A stretch of DNA of 13,070 bases from Candidatus Fermentibacterales bacterium (GCA_016928495.1 JAFGKQ010000084.1:1-13070), one strand, 5' to 3'. Numbered from the stretch's first letter, positions 1-6,509 are shown. Notes: a model not told the origin generated them from the letters alone. Made by a program: numbers and translations.

Positions 1-12
1 CTACGAGTTGCC

Positions 13-936
13 TCATCGCGCGCAGAGCTCCTCGAGAACCCTGTCCCGAAGCTCGTCCAGGAGCTCCCGGCAGAGCGGGATGCAGTTGTAGATGGGACAA
101 CCCGACAGCGTGCACTCGGCGATCTCCCGCGAGAAGGGAATCCTGAGCGCGATAGGCAGTCCCTGCTGCCGGCAGTACCGGTCCAGCTCCTCGTAGCCCG
201 GGCTGTCCCGGTTGACGACGACAAGCGTCCGAAGGCCCATCTGGTCTCTGGCTACCTCCACGGCGATCCGGAGGTCGTGCAGGCCGAAGGGCGTAGGCTC
301 GGTCACGAGGAGAAGCAGATCCGAGCCCCGGACCGTTTCCACGAAGGGGCATGCCGAGCCCGGAGGTGAGTCCAGAACGGCTATCGTCCTTCCGGGACCG
401 GGAACGCTGCCGAGCATCGAGCACTTGAGCTCCCTGATGACGGGTACCGGCATCGGCGAGCCCACGTTCATCCGGCCGGCGCCGTAGCCCATGCCCCCGG
501 CAGTCCCGAGCTCGAGGATCCCGAGGGGAAACAGCTCTTCGGAGATGGCTGCGCTCGGGCACCCCGTGACACAGCTGCCGCACCCGTGGCACAGCTCCGG
601 GAAGACCATCACCCCTGCTCCGGTCACGGCGATCGCGTTCCATGCGCATCTCTCCGAGCAGGTTCCGCACTTCGTGCAGGAGCCCTCGTCGACGATGGGG
701 ACCAGGACGCCGACCTCACGCTCGGTTGCGATCTCCGGCTTGAGGAACAACGCCGAGTCAGGCTCCTCGACGTCGCAATCCAGATACAGAGGCCTCTCGT
801 CGGGCGCCAGGGACGACGAAAGAGCAAGGGCGAGACTCGTGGCGACCGTTGTCTTCCCAGTCCCGCCCTTGCCGCTTCCGACGCTCACCAGCAGGGGCCT
901 GGAGCTCATCTCGCGCTGCTCGGCCCCGTTAGCCAC
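13..936 (-). CDS. MinD/Mrp-type P-loop ATPase with inserted 2x[4Fe-4S] ferredoxin domain
   Basis: This 307-residue protein is a cytoplasmic ParA/MinD-superfamily ATPase. A deviant Walker A motif (GKGGTGKTT) lies at residues 22-30, and a DCDVEEPD switch-like motif follows at 53-60. Two ferredoxin-type Cys clusters are inserted in the ATPase fold: C87, C90, C93, C97 and C116, C119, C122, C126. A VLDSPPG stretch near 187-193 fits the Walker B/switch II region. ATPases of this build accompany orange protein (ORP)/MTH1175-type genes and are thought to help assemble or insert metal clusters; that role is inferred. The gene is the last of a tight - strand series and overlaps the stop of the zinc-ribbon gene by 8 bp when read from a GTG at 936. 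An ATG at 909 (residue 10) is an alternative start, and neither has a decisive ribosome binding site. Such ATPases often occur as pairs, so a second copy may lie just outside the left edge. Confidence 0.9.
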   Translation of the reverse strand: MANGAEQREMSSRPLLVSVGSGKGGTGKTTVATSLALALSSSLAPDERPLYLDCDVEEPDSALFLKPEIATEREVGVLVPIVDEGSCTKCGTCSERCAWNAIAVTGAGVMVFPELCHGCGSCVTGCPSAAISEELFPLGILELGTAGGMGYGAGRMNVGSPMPVPVIRELKCSMLGSVPGPGRTIAVLDSPPGSACPFVETVRGSDLLLLVTEPTPFGLHDLRIAVEVARDQMGLRTLVVVNRDSPGYEELDRYCRQQGLPIALRIPFSREIAECTLSGCPIYNCIPLCRELLDELRDRVLEELCAR

Positions 937-1129
937 GCCTCATCGGCTTGCCGCACTTGGGGCAGGAGACGTTGTAGCATGGGGTGCCGATCTGATGGGG
1001 TACCCTGTGCCCGCAGGAGGGGCATACGCACTCGCCCCCCGGGCCTGCAGCCATCGGGCCTCCCATCCTGCCGCCTCCCCCTCCGCGCCCCTGTCCCGCT
1101 CCTCCGCCTCTTCCTCCTGATCTACCCAT
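929..1129 (-). CDS. Small Gly-rich zinc-ribbon protein
   Basis: This 66-residue protein has a Gly/Arg/Met-rich N-terminal half (about residues 1-32). A compact Cys-rich C-terminal half follows, with C34, C36, C39, C51, C56 and C59, including two CPxCG knuckles (CPSCGH and CPKCGK) and a VPH segment between them. This is a zinc ribbon or rubredoxin-like metal site. I chose the ATG at 1129 because reading further upstream gives low-complexity sequence that overlaps the neighbouring NifX-like gene, and because a purine-rich AAAGGAAAG lies just upstream. Similar short proteins sit beside ORP/MTH1175-type genes, and the position here between a NifX-like gene and the Fe-S ATPase fits that. Its own role is unknown. 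It could be a metal or Fe-S carrier, or a structural partner of the ATPase. Confidence 0.8.
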   Translation of the reverse strand: MGRSGGRGGGAGQGRGGGGGRMGGPMAAGPGGECVCPSCGHRVPHQIGTPCYNVSCPKCGKPMRRG

Positions 1130-1181
1130 TCCTGTTGCTTTCCTTTCTCTTCTTGCCGTTCGTCGATGACACGGGAGCGGC

Positions 1182-1556
1182 TCAGTGGTCGTGGGCGTGA
1201 CCGGACCCGCCCGGGCAGGGGCTTCCGCCCCGGAGGTTGCCCTGGAGGAAGGCCCGAACCGTCTGGCCGACCGTGCCGGAAGCTCCCGTGCTGCTCTCGA
1301 TCCCGAACTCGGAGAACAGCGCCATGGCTCTTCTACCCATGCCGCCGGCAAGGATCACCCTTGCTCCGCTCCGTTCGAGGAGCATGGGAACCTCCCCCGG
1401 TGAATGGCTCGCGTAGAAGGGATTCGACAGTGAGCTGACGGCTCCGATCTCACCGTTCTCTATCTCCACCATCGTGAAGAAGGGGCATCTGCCGAAGTGC
1501 TCGGCAACGGGGCTTTCCAGCCCTTCGTCGCTCTCCGAGGGTACCGCAACCAGCAT
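1182..1556 (-). CDS. NifX/NifB-type dinitrogenase Fe-Mo cofactor-binding domain protein (copy 1, His-tailed)
   Basis: This is a single-domain protein of 124 residues in the Nitro_FeMo-Co (PF02579-like) fold family, which includes NifX, the NifB C-terminus, MTH1175 and the Mo-Cu orange protein. Support comes from the MLVAVPS start strand, the AEHFGRCPFF segment with C24, the GGMGRRAM segment at about 71-78, and a G-T-V-x-x-x-V-R-A-F-L-x-G ending. The ATG at 1556 has a strong AAGGAG site 4 nt upstream. The C-terminus carries a further Cys (C114) and alternating His residues (H120, H122, H124), which suggests an added metal-binding tail. It lies 32 bp downstream of an equally long paralogue. Proteins of this fold bind a metal cluster or precursor, but there are no nif structural genes here, so a nitrogenase role is unlikely. 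The metal is not known. Confidence 0.87.
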   Translation of the reverse strand: MLVAVPSESDEGLESPVAEHFGRCPFFTMVEIENGEIGAVSSLSNPFYASHSPGEVPMLLERSGARVILAGGMGRRAMALFSEFGIESSTGASGTVGQTVRAFLQGNLRGGSPCPGGSGHAHDH

Positions 1557-1588
1557 CGCGCTCCTTTCAGCCCGGGACGGGACCGTCC

Positions 1589-1963
1589 TCAGGACGCGCC
1601 AGTCGTGCCGTAATGGGCATCGGTGCTCGCCGATGAGAGCTCTTCCAGCTTGCCGCCAGAGAGGGCCTCGACAGCCTCGGCGAGTGTGAGCTCCCCGGAG
1701 CGGAAGCACCGGGCTCCCGCACCGAGGAGGACGGAGAACGCCTTAGGCCCGAAGTTGCCCGCGATGACCGCTTCCGCACCCCGGTTGCAGATCAGCTCTG
1801 CCGCCCTCACTCCGGCGCCTCCGGGCTGCTCGAGCGCCGGGTTGGGCATGGACTCGTACTCGCCCGTGCCCGTGTCATGGAAGACGTAGAAGGGGCACCT
1901 GGCGAACACCTGGCTCACCCTGGCGCCGGCCCCTTCGCCCGTGGAGGCGAGAGCCACCAGCAT
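1589..1963 (-). CDS. NifX/NifB-type dinitrogenase Fe-Mo cofactor-binding domain protein (copy 2)
   Basis: This is a second single-domain Nitro_FeMo-Co family protein, also 124 residues. It begins MLVALAS, has the motif FARCPFY with C23, and has the family-typical AVIAGNFGPKAF segment at about 66-76, followed by GKLEEL near the end. Extra cysteines are at 59 and 86, and the His-rich tail of copy 1 is missing. The start is the ATG at 1963, one base after the stop of the DUF5320-like gene, so translation is probably coupled; an AAGGGC stretch lies upstream. Equal length, adjacent position and shared F-x-R-C-P-F-aromatic motif indicate an old tandem duplication with divergence. The two copies may form a heteromer or handle different steps of one metal cluster; that is inference. 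Confidence 0.87.
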   Translation of the reverse strand: MLVALASTGEGAGARVSQVFARCPFYVFHDTGTGEYESMPNPALEQPGGAGVRAAELICNRGAEAVIAGNFGPKAFSVLLGAGARCFRSGELTLAEAVEALSGGKLEELSSASTDAHYGTTGAS

Positions 1964-1964
1964 C

Positions 1965-2333
1965 TCAGCTCGCGCCCTTCTTCTTGGACGCGTCCGTCGC
2001 GGTCTTCTCGATCTCGCCGATCCTCGCGGAAATGAGATCGAGCTGCTCGCTGAGCCACTCGGCCCTGGAGCGAAGCATGCCGAGCTCGCCCTGGGGCTCG
2101 ACGGCTGCCGGGGCATACCCGAAGCGGATCCAGCCGGGGACTCCGCCACTGGCGTAGTACTGGTTCCTCCAGCCCCGTCCGCCACGCATGCCGCCGAAGC
2201 GGGCACCACCGTTGAAGCCTCCCCAGCGAGGGCCGCTGGCGTACCCGGGTGCCGGGTATCCCGCGCAGTACCCCATGGCTCGCCCCGTCATCGGTCCCAT
2301 TCCAGCAGGTCCGGTTCTGTCTCCACCTGGCAT
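1965..2333 (-). CDS. DUF5320-like Gly/Met-rich protein with C-terminal coiled coil
   Basis: This 122-residue protein starts with the hallmark MPGGDxTGPxGMGPMTGR segment of DUF5320 (residues 1-18), followed by GYCAG. It continues as a Gly/Arg/Tyr-rich low-complexity stretch to about residue 75. The C-terminal part (about 84-110, LGMLRSRAEWLSEQLDLI...) is a predicted amphipathic or coiled-coil helix, and the end is Lys-rich. The function of the family is not established; its members recur next to MTH1175/ORP-type proteins and Fe-S MinD ATPases, as here. The ATG at 2333 is preceded by AGGAAAG and lies 5 bp after the stop of the PadR-type gene. A role in oligomerisation or as a metal-cluster scaffold partner is a guess from composition and context. 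Confidence 0.83.
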   Translation of the reverse strand: MPGGDRTGPAGMGPMTGRAMGYCAGYPAPGYASGPRWGGFNGGARFGGMRGGRGWRNQYYASGGVPGWIRFGYAPAAVEPQGELGMLRSRAEWLSEQLDLISARIGEIEKTATDASKKKGAS

Positions 2334-2338
2334 CTTTC

Positions 2339-2770
2339 CTACCCCTTTCCGTGACTGCCCGAGCTTCCCGCTCCCTCGCCGTCAAGACGCTCGAGAAAGG
2401 AGTCGAGCAGGTTCCTTGTGGTCCTCAGATCGGCTGCCCAGGCATCCAGGGCGGCCGATCCGCTCTCGGTGATCGTGTAGAGCCTTCTCGCCGGCCCCGG
2501 CGTCTCCGTATCCCACCTGGACCGGACGAGCCCCTGGTCCTCCATGGAACGGAGAACCCTGTAGATCGTGCTCATGTCGAAGGACGAGAGCTCCTGAAGG
2601 CCGAACTCGCCGATGCCTTCCGCCAACTGGTAGCCATGGGTCTCGCCCTTCCCCAGAAGAAGGAGCAGAACAGGCTCGAGAAAGCCGCTGACCCTCCTGG
2701 CCTGCGGCTGGTCCCAACCATGCCCCCTCGGACCGTGCCGACAGCCTCGACCCCAGGCTCTTCCCGTCAT
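2339..2770 (-). CDS. PadR-family winged-helix transcriptional regulator
   Basis: This 143-residue protein has a PadR-type winged-helix domain from about residue 29 to 105. Visible signatures are LEPVLLLLLGKGETHGYQLAEGI, the FDMSTIYRVLRSMEDQGLV recognition-helix region, and the RRLYTITESG wing. A short C-terminal helix (about 107-130) would make the dimer contacts. A Cys/His/Gly-rich N-terminal extension (C10, H12, H17) could sense metal or redox state, which is speculative. The ATG at 2770 is preferred because AGAGAGG lies about 11 nt upstream; a GTG at 2779 would add three residues. It is the first gene of the ORP-like operon, with the next gene 5 bp downstream, and the three-half-site element at 2792-2824 lies directly upstream. 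It probably controls its own operon and perhaps the divergent peptidase gene. Confidence 0.9.
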   Translation of the reverse strand: MTGRAWGRGCRHGPRGHGWDQPQARRVSGFLEPVLLLLLGKGETHGYQLAEGIGEFGLQELSSFDMSTIYRVLRSMEDQGLVRSRWDTETPGPARRLYTITESGSAALDAWAADLRTTRNLLDSFLERLDGEGAGSSGSHGKG

Positions 2771-2791
2771 CGCAAGCACTGCCTCTCTTCA

Positions 2792-2824
2792 TGCACGTAT
2801 CAGATATATGCAACGTGCATATAT
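2792..2824. promoter_or_regulatory. Three alternating half-sites with 12-bp period (putative PadR operator)
   Basis: Three 9-bp half-sites lie at 2792-2800 (TGCACGTAT), 2804-2812 (ATATATGCA) and 2816-2824 (TGCATATAT), each separated by 3 bp. The second and third form a perfect dyad centred at 2814. The first and second form a dyad with 7 of 9 pairs. The element lies between the probable -10 region and the start of the PadR-type gene, in the only clearly AT-rich patch nearby. PadR regulators commonly bind dyads near their own promoter. The match to this protein is inferred from position. Confidence 0.6.
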
Positions 2825-2850
2825 ATGTGCCGATCTACTAACCCCGTCAA
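2820..2850 (-). promoter_or_regulatory. Probable promoter of the PadR/ORP-like operon
   Basis: On the - strand a TTGACG (2850-2845) is followed by AT-rich sequence. CATATA at 2827-2822 stands at 17-bp spacing and TATATA at 2825-2820 at 19-bp spacing. The -35 matches the sigma-70 consensus at 5 of 6 positions, but the -10 is only moderate. The half-site element overlaps the -10 region, which fits repression by blocking polymerase. Confidence 0.4.
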
Positions 2851-2962
2851 TCCCGCTCATGCCGCTTGCCGGGGCTGACTTCCGGGTCGGCTTTGCCTAG
2901 CTTCTCCCAGTAGACGCCATGACTCCTTTCTGTCCGGTGGCCCCACTCGAGTCCGGAGGTGG

Positions 2963-5041
2963 ATGATGCCCAGGCTGCTGCTGTTCGGTCTCCTGCCCGT
3001 CTTGTCTGCTCCTCTCCTGGCAGGGAGAATGACCGTTCCCTTCCAGTTCGATCTGAGCGACGGGTTCGAGCTCTACACCCACAGGATGTGGGACCGTGTC
3101 GACTGGCCAGGGCTGGAGTGCTTCTCGGCGCCGGGCGAGCCCGCGCTTCCCGCGCTTTCCTGCACCTTCGTCATCCCTCCGGACGCCGGCGATGTCCAGG
3201 TATCGGCCACAGCTCTCGAGAGCGCCTCTCTCGGGGATGGCTTCAGTATTCAGCCCGTGGCTGTTCCGAGGCCTCTCAGCCTGTCGGACCGCCTTGCGGA
3301 GGTCATCGAGCCGGATCCCGTCATCTACGGGCAGGACGCCTTCTGGCCAGCCGATCCCGTAGTCTGCATGCACGACGGGCGCAAGAGCGGGTTCAGACTG
3401 GCAGGGTTCAGGCTCTGCCCCTTTTCCTATGATCCGGCGACCGGCGAGCTCCTCGTGGCGACCTCGATAGAGGTGACCGTGACCTGGACCGATGGCGGTC
3501 AGGTCAGCACCATGTCGGCCCAGCAGATAGAGGCAGCGGGCAGTCAGCTTCAGAGCTGGGTGTGCAACCCCTGGGATCTCGCCGCCTACTCGCCCGCCAC
3601 GGGCGATCCGAGGGACCCCTTGGACTTTCTGGTCGTGACCTCCAGTGACTACGGCGATTCCTTCTCGGAGTTCGTCAGCTACAAGAACGGCACCGGAGTG
3701 GTCACGGAGCTGGTCTACATATCCGATATCCTTTCCTCGACTCCCGGATACGACGACGCCGAGAAGCTCAGGAACTACATTGTCGACAGGTTCGAGAGCG
3801 ACGGGCTTCGCTACGTTCTGCTCGCAGGCGACCAGAACGTGCTTCCCGTTCGCGAGGTCTACCTCTACTGCGAGGGCTATAGTGACAACGCCCCGGCCGA
3901 CCTCTACTTCAGCGATCTCGACGGCACCTGGGACGCCAGTGGCGACCACAACTACGGCGAGCCCGAGGATGACCTCGACCTCTACAGCGACGTCGCGGTG
4001 GGACGGGCCCTGTTCGACAGCGCCAGCGAGGCAGCGATCTTCGTCGAGCGAAGCATGATGTACGAGTCTTCACCTCCTCCGGGAGACTGGCAGTCTACGG
4101 CCATGCTCTGCGGGGGGGGACTGTTCCCTGGCTACACCGGAGCGAAGGTCTGCGACTCCATCGCCGCGTACCTGCCCGTGAGCTGGGACATAAACAAGGC
4201 CTACGAGTCGCCCTCGATACTCGATGGCTTCACCACCCACATAGACATCATCAACGACGGGACCAACTGGGTTCACTATGCCGGGCACGGCAACACGACC
4301 GGCATCTACTGGCAGGGCTATCCCAGCAGCATGATGACCAACTCGATAGCCCAGGGGCTCTACAACGGTGACAAGGCAGGGATCCACCACAGCATCGGGT
4401 GCCATCCCGGCGCTTTCCATTCCGGCGAGTGCTGCGCCGAGGCTCTCTGGCACAACGCAGGGGGCGGGGCCGCTGCCGTGATGTTCAATTCGAGCTACGG
4501 CTGGGAGGGCTATCTACCGGAGATGGGCGTGAGCGAGTGGATGTGCGTCTACCTGACCGAAGAGGCCTTCCAGCTCGGTAACGGCAGGATCGGCGATGCT
4601 TTCGCGACTGCGAAGGACCGCAGGGTCCCTCTCTGGAACGGGGACTACGACAGGGAGCTGTACTGCATAATGGACTGGTGCGCGTACCACGATCCCACCA
4701 TGTGGGTCATCGGAGGCAGCACGGGCGTCGAGGAGCCGGAATCCGCCGTTGCGGGCCCCGGCCTTCCCATCACGTTGGGCATCCCCTGCCCGAATCCGTC
4801 GTTCTCGGGCTCGACGATACGAGTTGCGGCGCAGTTCCCCGGCGCTTCAGGAGTGCTCGAGCTCTACGACCTGGCCGGAAGGGTCGTTCTGAGGACGGAG
4901 CTGAAGGAGCGCGGAGACGTCTTCATCGACCTGACCGGCGACAGGGGAGCCGGGATACCGTCCGGCATCTATCTTCTGAGGCTCGCCTGCCCCGGCGGAG
5001 AGGCAACCTCGAGGCTGGTAGTGCTGCCAGGCTCGAGCTAA
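2963..5041 (+). CDS. Secreted C25 (gingipain-type) cysteine peptidase with C-terminal sorting-like domain
   Basis: This 692-residue extracellular peptidase starts with a signal peptide (hydrophobic core about residues 4-20). A propeptide-like region runs to about 215. The C25 catalytic domain (about 219-585) begins with PLDFLVVTSSDY and contains LRYVLLAGD. The catalytic His is probably H442 in the HYAGHGN motif, and the catalytic Cys C480 in SIGCHPG, 38 residues later, as expected for the family. A DPTMWVIGG segment (577-585) marks the domain end. Residues 608-690 form a beta-sandwich sorting/FlgD-like domain with the hallmarks CPNP, LYDLAGR and GIPSGIYLLRL. The domain resembles type IX secretion signals, but no secretion genes are present here. 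GGAGG at 2955-2959 serves two in-frame ATGs (2963 and 2966). It is the only + strand gene and diverges from the PadR operon. The cleavage specificity cannot be read from sequence. Confidence 0.92.
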   Translation: MMPRLLLFGLLPVLSAPLLAGRMTVPFQFDLSDGFELYTHRMWDRVDWPGLECFSAPGEPALPALSCTFVIPPDAGDVQVSATALESASLGDGFSIQPVAVPRPLSLSDRLAEVIEPDPVIYGQDAFWPADPVVCMHDGRKSGFRLAGFRLCPFSYDPATGELLVATSIEVTVTWTDGGQVSTMSAQQIEAAGSQLQSWVCNPWDLAAYSPATGDPRDPLDFLVVTSSDYGDSFSEFVSYKNGTGVVTELVYISDILSSTPGYDDAEKLRNYIVDRFESDGLRYVLLAGDQNVLPVREVYLYCEGYSDNAPADLYFSDLDGTWDASGDHNYGEPEDDLDLYSDVAVGRALFDSASEAAIFVERSMMYESSPPPGDWQSTAMLCGGGLFPGYTGAKVCDSIAAYLPVSWDINKAYESPSILDGFTTHIDIINDGTNWVHYAGHGNTTGIYWQGYPSSMMTNSIAQGLYNGDKAGIHHSIGCHPGAFHSGECCAEALWHNAGGGAAAVMFNSSYGWEGYLPEMGVSEWMCVYLTEEAFQLGNGRIGDAFATAKDRRVPLWNGDYDRELYCIMDWCAYHDPTMWVIGGSTGVEEPESAVAGPGLPITLGIPCPNPSFSGSTIRVAAQFPGASGVLELYDLAGRVVLRTELKERGDVFIDLTGDRGAGIPSGIYLLRLACPGGEATSRLVVLPGSS

Positions 5042-5067
5042 CGAATGCGCCGCTAGCGCTTGAGCCT
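5029..5067. terminator. Imperfect inverted repeat between convergent genes (possible bidirectional terminator)
   Basis: AGGCTC at 5029-5034 pairs with GAGCCT at 5062-5067, and GCTA at 5037-5040 pairs with TAGC at 5054-5057, with a small internal loop between the two stems. It spans the 11-bp gap where the peptidase gene and the 84-residue protein gene converge, so a shared terminator would be sensible. There is no T-tract on either side, so intrinsic termination is doubtful. Confidence 0.25.
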
Positions 5068-5307
5068 CATGAGGTCCTCGCGGAAGACCTCCACGACGTC
5101 GCGCAGATCCGTTATCGCCTTGTGAAGGGCGTTGAGGAGCATGATGACGACGCCCATCGCGAGCAGCATGAAGCCGATGACCATCAGGGCCACGCCGGCC
5201 TGGTCGCGCATCGCCGTCACGGACCAGCCGAGGGAGTCCATTCCCAGCACTACGGCCGCGAAGCCCAGCAGTTGCGTCAGCAGAGCGGTGGTTCTGAGGC
5301 CTTTCAA
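5053..5307 (-). CDS. Small two-helix membrane protein, unrecognised
   Basis: This 84-residue protein of unknown family has two probable transmembrane segments, at about residues 8-24 and 37-60. A charged amphipathic C-terminal helix follows (about 61-84, ITDLRDVVEVFREDLMRLKR) and would face the cytoplasm. The start is a TTG at 5307, chosen because AAGGGA lies 5 nt upstream and the first hydrophobic segment begins soon after; the next Met is inside the protein at residue 23. It lies 18 bp downstream of the hydroxyacid dehydrogenase-like gene and is probably co-transcribed with it, but I see no functional link. Its 3' end almost meets that of the convergent peptidase gene. Confidence 0.7.
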   Translation of the reverse strand: MKGLRTTALLTQLLGFAAVVLGMDSLGWSVTAMRDQAGVALMVIGFMLLAMGVVIMLLNALHKAITDLRDVVEVFREDLMRLKR

Positions 5308-5325
5308 CTGCGTCCCTTCTTCCAG

Positions 5326-6438
5326 CTAGTATCCACGGTCGAGATCCACCACGTTGAGGTAGTTCCCTCTTCCATCGAAGGCCCTGCGGATGTTCTCGAT
5401 CACATCGTCCCATCTGCCGAGGTCCGAGAAGGGAGAGGCCCCTCTGTGAGGAGAGAGTACTACGTTCGACAGCTCGTGAAAAGGCGTATCGGGAGCATAG
5501 GGGAACCTCCGGCCCGACTCGTCTGGTGCGGGATCGTAGTCGTACCAGACGTCGAGGGCAGCTCCGGCGATCGCGCCGATGCGGAGAGCCTCGTACAGGG
5601 CTCCTCGATCCACTACCGGGCCTCTCGAGACGTTCACCAGCAGGCCTTCCTCGCCCAGTAGCCGCAGCTCTCCAGCGCCTATCAGGCCCCGGGTCTCGCT
5701 GGTCAGGGGAACCGAGACGATGACGGCGTCGCTCCATTCCAGGAAGCTGTTAAGGCCGTCCGGCGTGAAGCGCCGGAACCCGGCGTCGTGAGGCTCCGTG
5801 TCATGCAGGCCGCCCCCGGCGACGTCCTGTGCCCGGTCGGGCCACGCGGTTCGGAGCGCGGCGACCTGCAGGTCGAAGCCCGTCAGCAGACGGTGGACCC
5901 TACGGTTGACCCTGCCGTATCCGAGGAGCCCTATCCTGCGTCCCGTCAAGGGAATGGAGGCTGCCTCGGCGTCTCCGGTGCGCCACCTGCCCTCGCTCAT
6001 CCAGCCATGATGCTGCGGGATCCTGTTGGTCAGGGACAGCAGCAGCGCGAGAGCGTGCTGGGCCGTAAAGCCGGCATTGCCATGACCGTTCACGAGGACG
6101 ACTCCCCGCTCGCGGAGCGGTTCGTCGAACATCGGCAGGAGGTGCTGAACACCCGCACCGGGGTTGATGAACAGCTTCAGCCTGACGGCAGCCGCGAGCA
6201 GCTCCGGGTCGGGCCTCCAGCCGACCATGACCTGTGCCCCGGGAGCCAGGCGGAGCAGAGCCTCGCGTGCGGATTCACCGTTCGGGGGCAGACGCAGCCG
6301 GATCCGGGGGGAGATCTCGCGGATGCGATCTCTGAGGTGTGACTCGAGCCTCTCCTCGGGCTTCCAGAGGAGCAGAACCACCATCGGACCTGCGGCTTGT
6401 CGGCTCTTCTTCCTCGGGGCTCTGCTGACCAGGTTCAT
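5326..6438 (-). CDS. D-isomer-specific 2-hydroxyacid dehydrogenase family protein, NAD(P)-binding
   Basis: This is a cytoplasmic oxidoreductase of about 370 residues, of the D-2-hydroxyacid dehydrogenase superfamily. Visible parts are a substrate-domain stretch (KLFINPGAGVQHLLP), the Rossmann segment RIGLLGYGRVNRRV, the VSVPLTSETRGLI segment, the catalytic Arg region VNVSRGPVVDRGAL, an acidic region ALDVWYDYDP, and the catalytic His in LSPHRGA. Two details differ from the usual pattern. The third Gly of GxGxxG is Asn (GYGRVN), and the usual catalytic Glu position appears as Asp in DYDP, one residue further along. I chose the ATG at 6438 because GGAAGGGG precedes it and a TATTAT -10-like hexamer lies 41 bp further upstream. 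An ATG at 6489 gives 387 residues but lacks a ribosome binding site. Substrate unknown. Confidence 0.87.
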   Translation of the reverse strand: MNLVSRAPRKKSRQAAGPMVVLLLWKPEERLESHLRDRIREISPRIRLRLPPNGESAREALLRLAPGAQVMVGWRPDPELLAAAVRLKLFINPGAGVQHLLPMFDEPLRERGVVLVNGHGNAGFTAQHALALLLSLTNRIPQHHGWMSEGRWRTGDAEAASIPLTGRRIGLLGYGRVNRRVHRLLTGFDLQVAALRTAWPDRAQDVAGGGLHDTEPHDAGFRRFTPDGLNSFLEWSDAVIVSVPLTSETRGLIGAGELRLLGEEGLLVNVSRGPVVDRGALYEALRIGAIAGAALDVWYDYDPAPDESGRRFPYAPDTPFHELSNVVLSPHRGASPFSDLGRWDDVIENIRRAFDGRGNYLNVVDLDRGY

Positions 6439-6478
6439 TCCCCTTCCGGTGGCGGCGCTCTCTCGCAGTCCGAAGCGC

Positions 6479-6484
6479 ATAATA
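6479..6484 (-). promoter_or_regulatory. -10-like hexamer TATTAT upstream of dehydrogenase gene
   Basis: TATTAT on the - strand matches the sigma-70 -10 consensus at 5 of 6 positions and would place transcription start near 6472, about 34 nt before the preferred ATG at 6438. No convincing -35 hexamer lies 16-18 bp upstream. If it is real, the ATG at 6489 is upstream of the transcript and cannot be used. Confidence 0.25.
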
Positions 6485-6509
6485 GACATTCCAAGGTCGG
6501 TGCGGCGAG

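Noticed and set aside
1589-2209. Longer 206-residue reading of the second NifX-like gene
   Set aside because: The added N-terminus is Arg/Ser/Pro-rich and reads through the DUF5320-like gene in another frame; the ATG at 1963 gives the family-typical start.
13-2770. A nitrogenase or nitrogenase-cofactor (nif) locus
   Set aside because: Only single-domain NifX/NifB-C-like proteins are present; no nifH, nifD, nifK, nifE, nifN or radical SAM NifB is visible, and the neighbours match ORP-type clusters better.
2867-2903. Promoter for the peptidase gene on the + strand
   Set aside because: Candidate hexamers (TTGCCG; CTGACT with TAGCTT) match the consensus poorly; none is convincing enough to list.
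4678-5661. + strand open frame of 327 codons running past the end of the peptidase gene
   Set aside because: It overlaps the peptidase, the 84-residue protein and the dehydrogenase in other frames and shows no recognisable motif.
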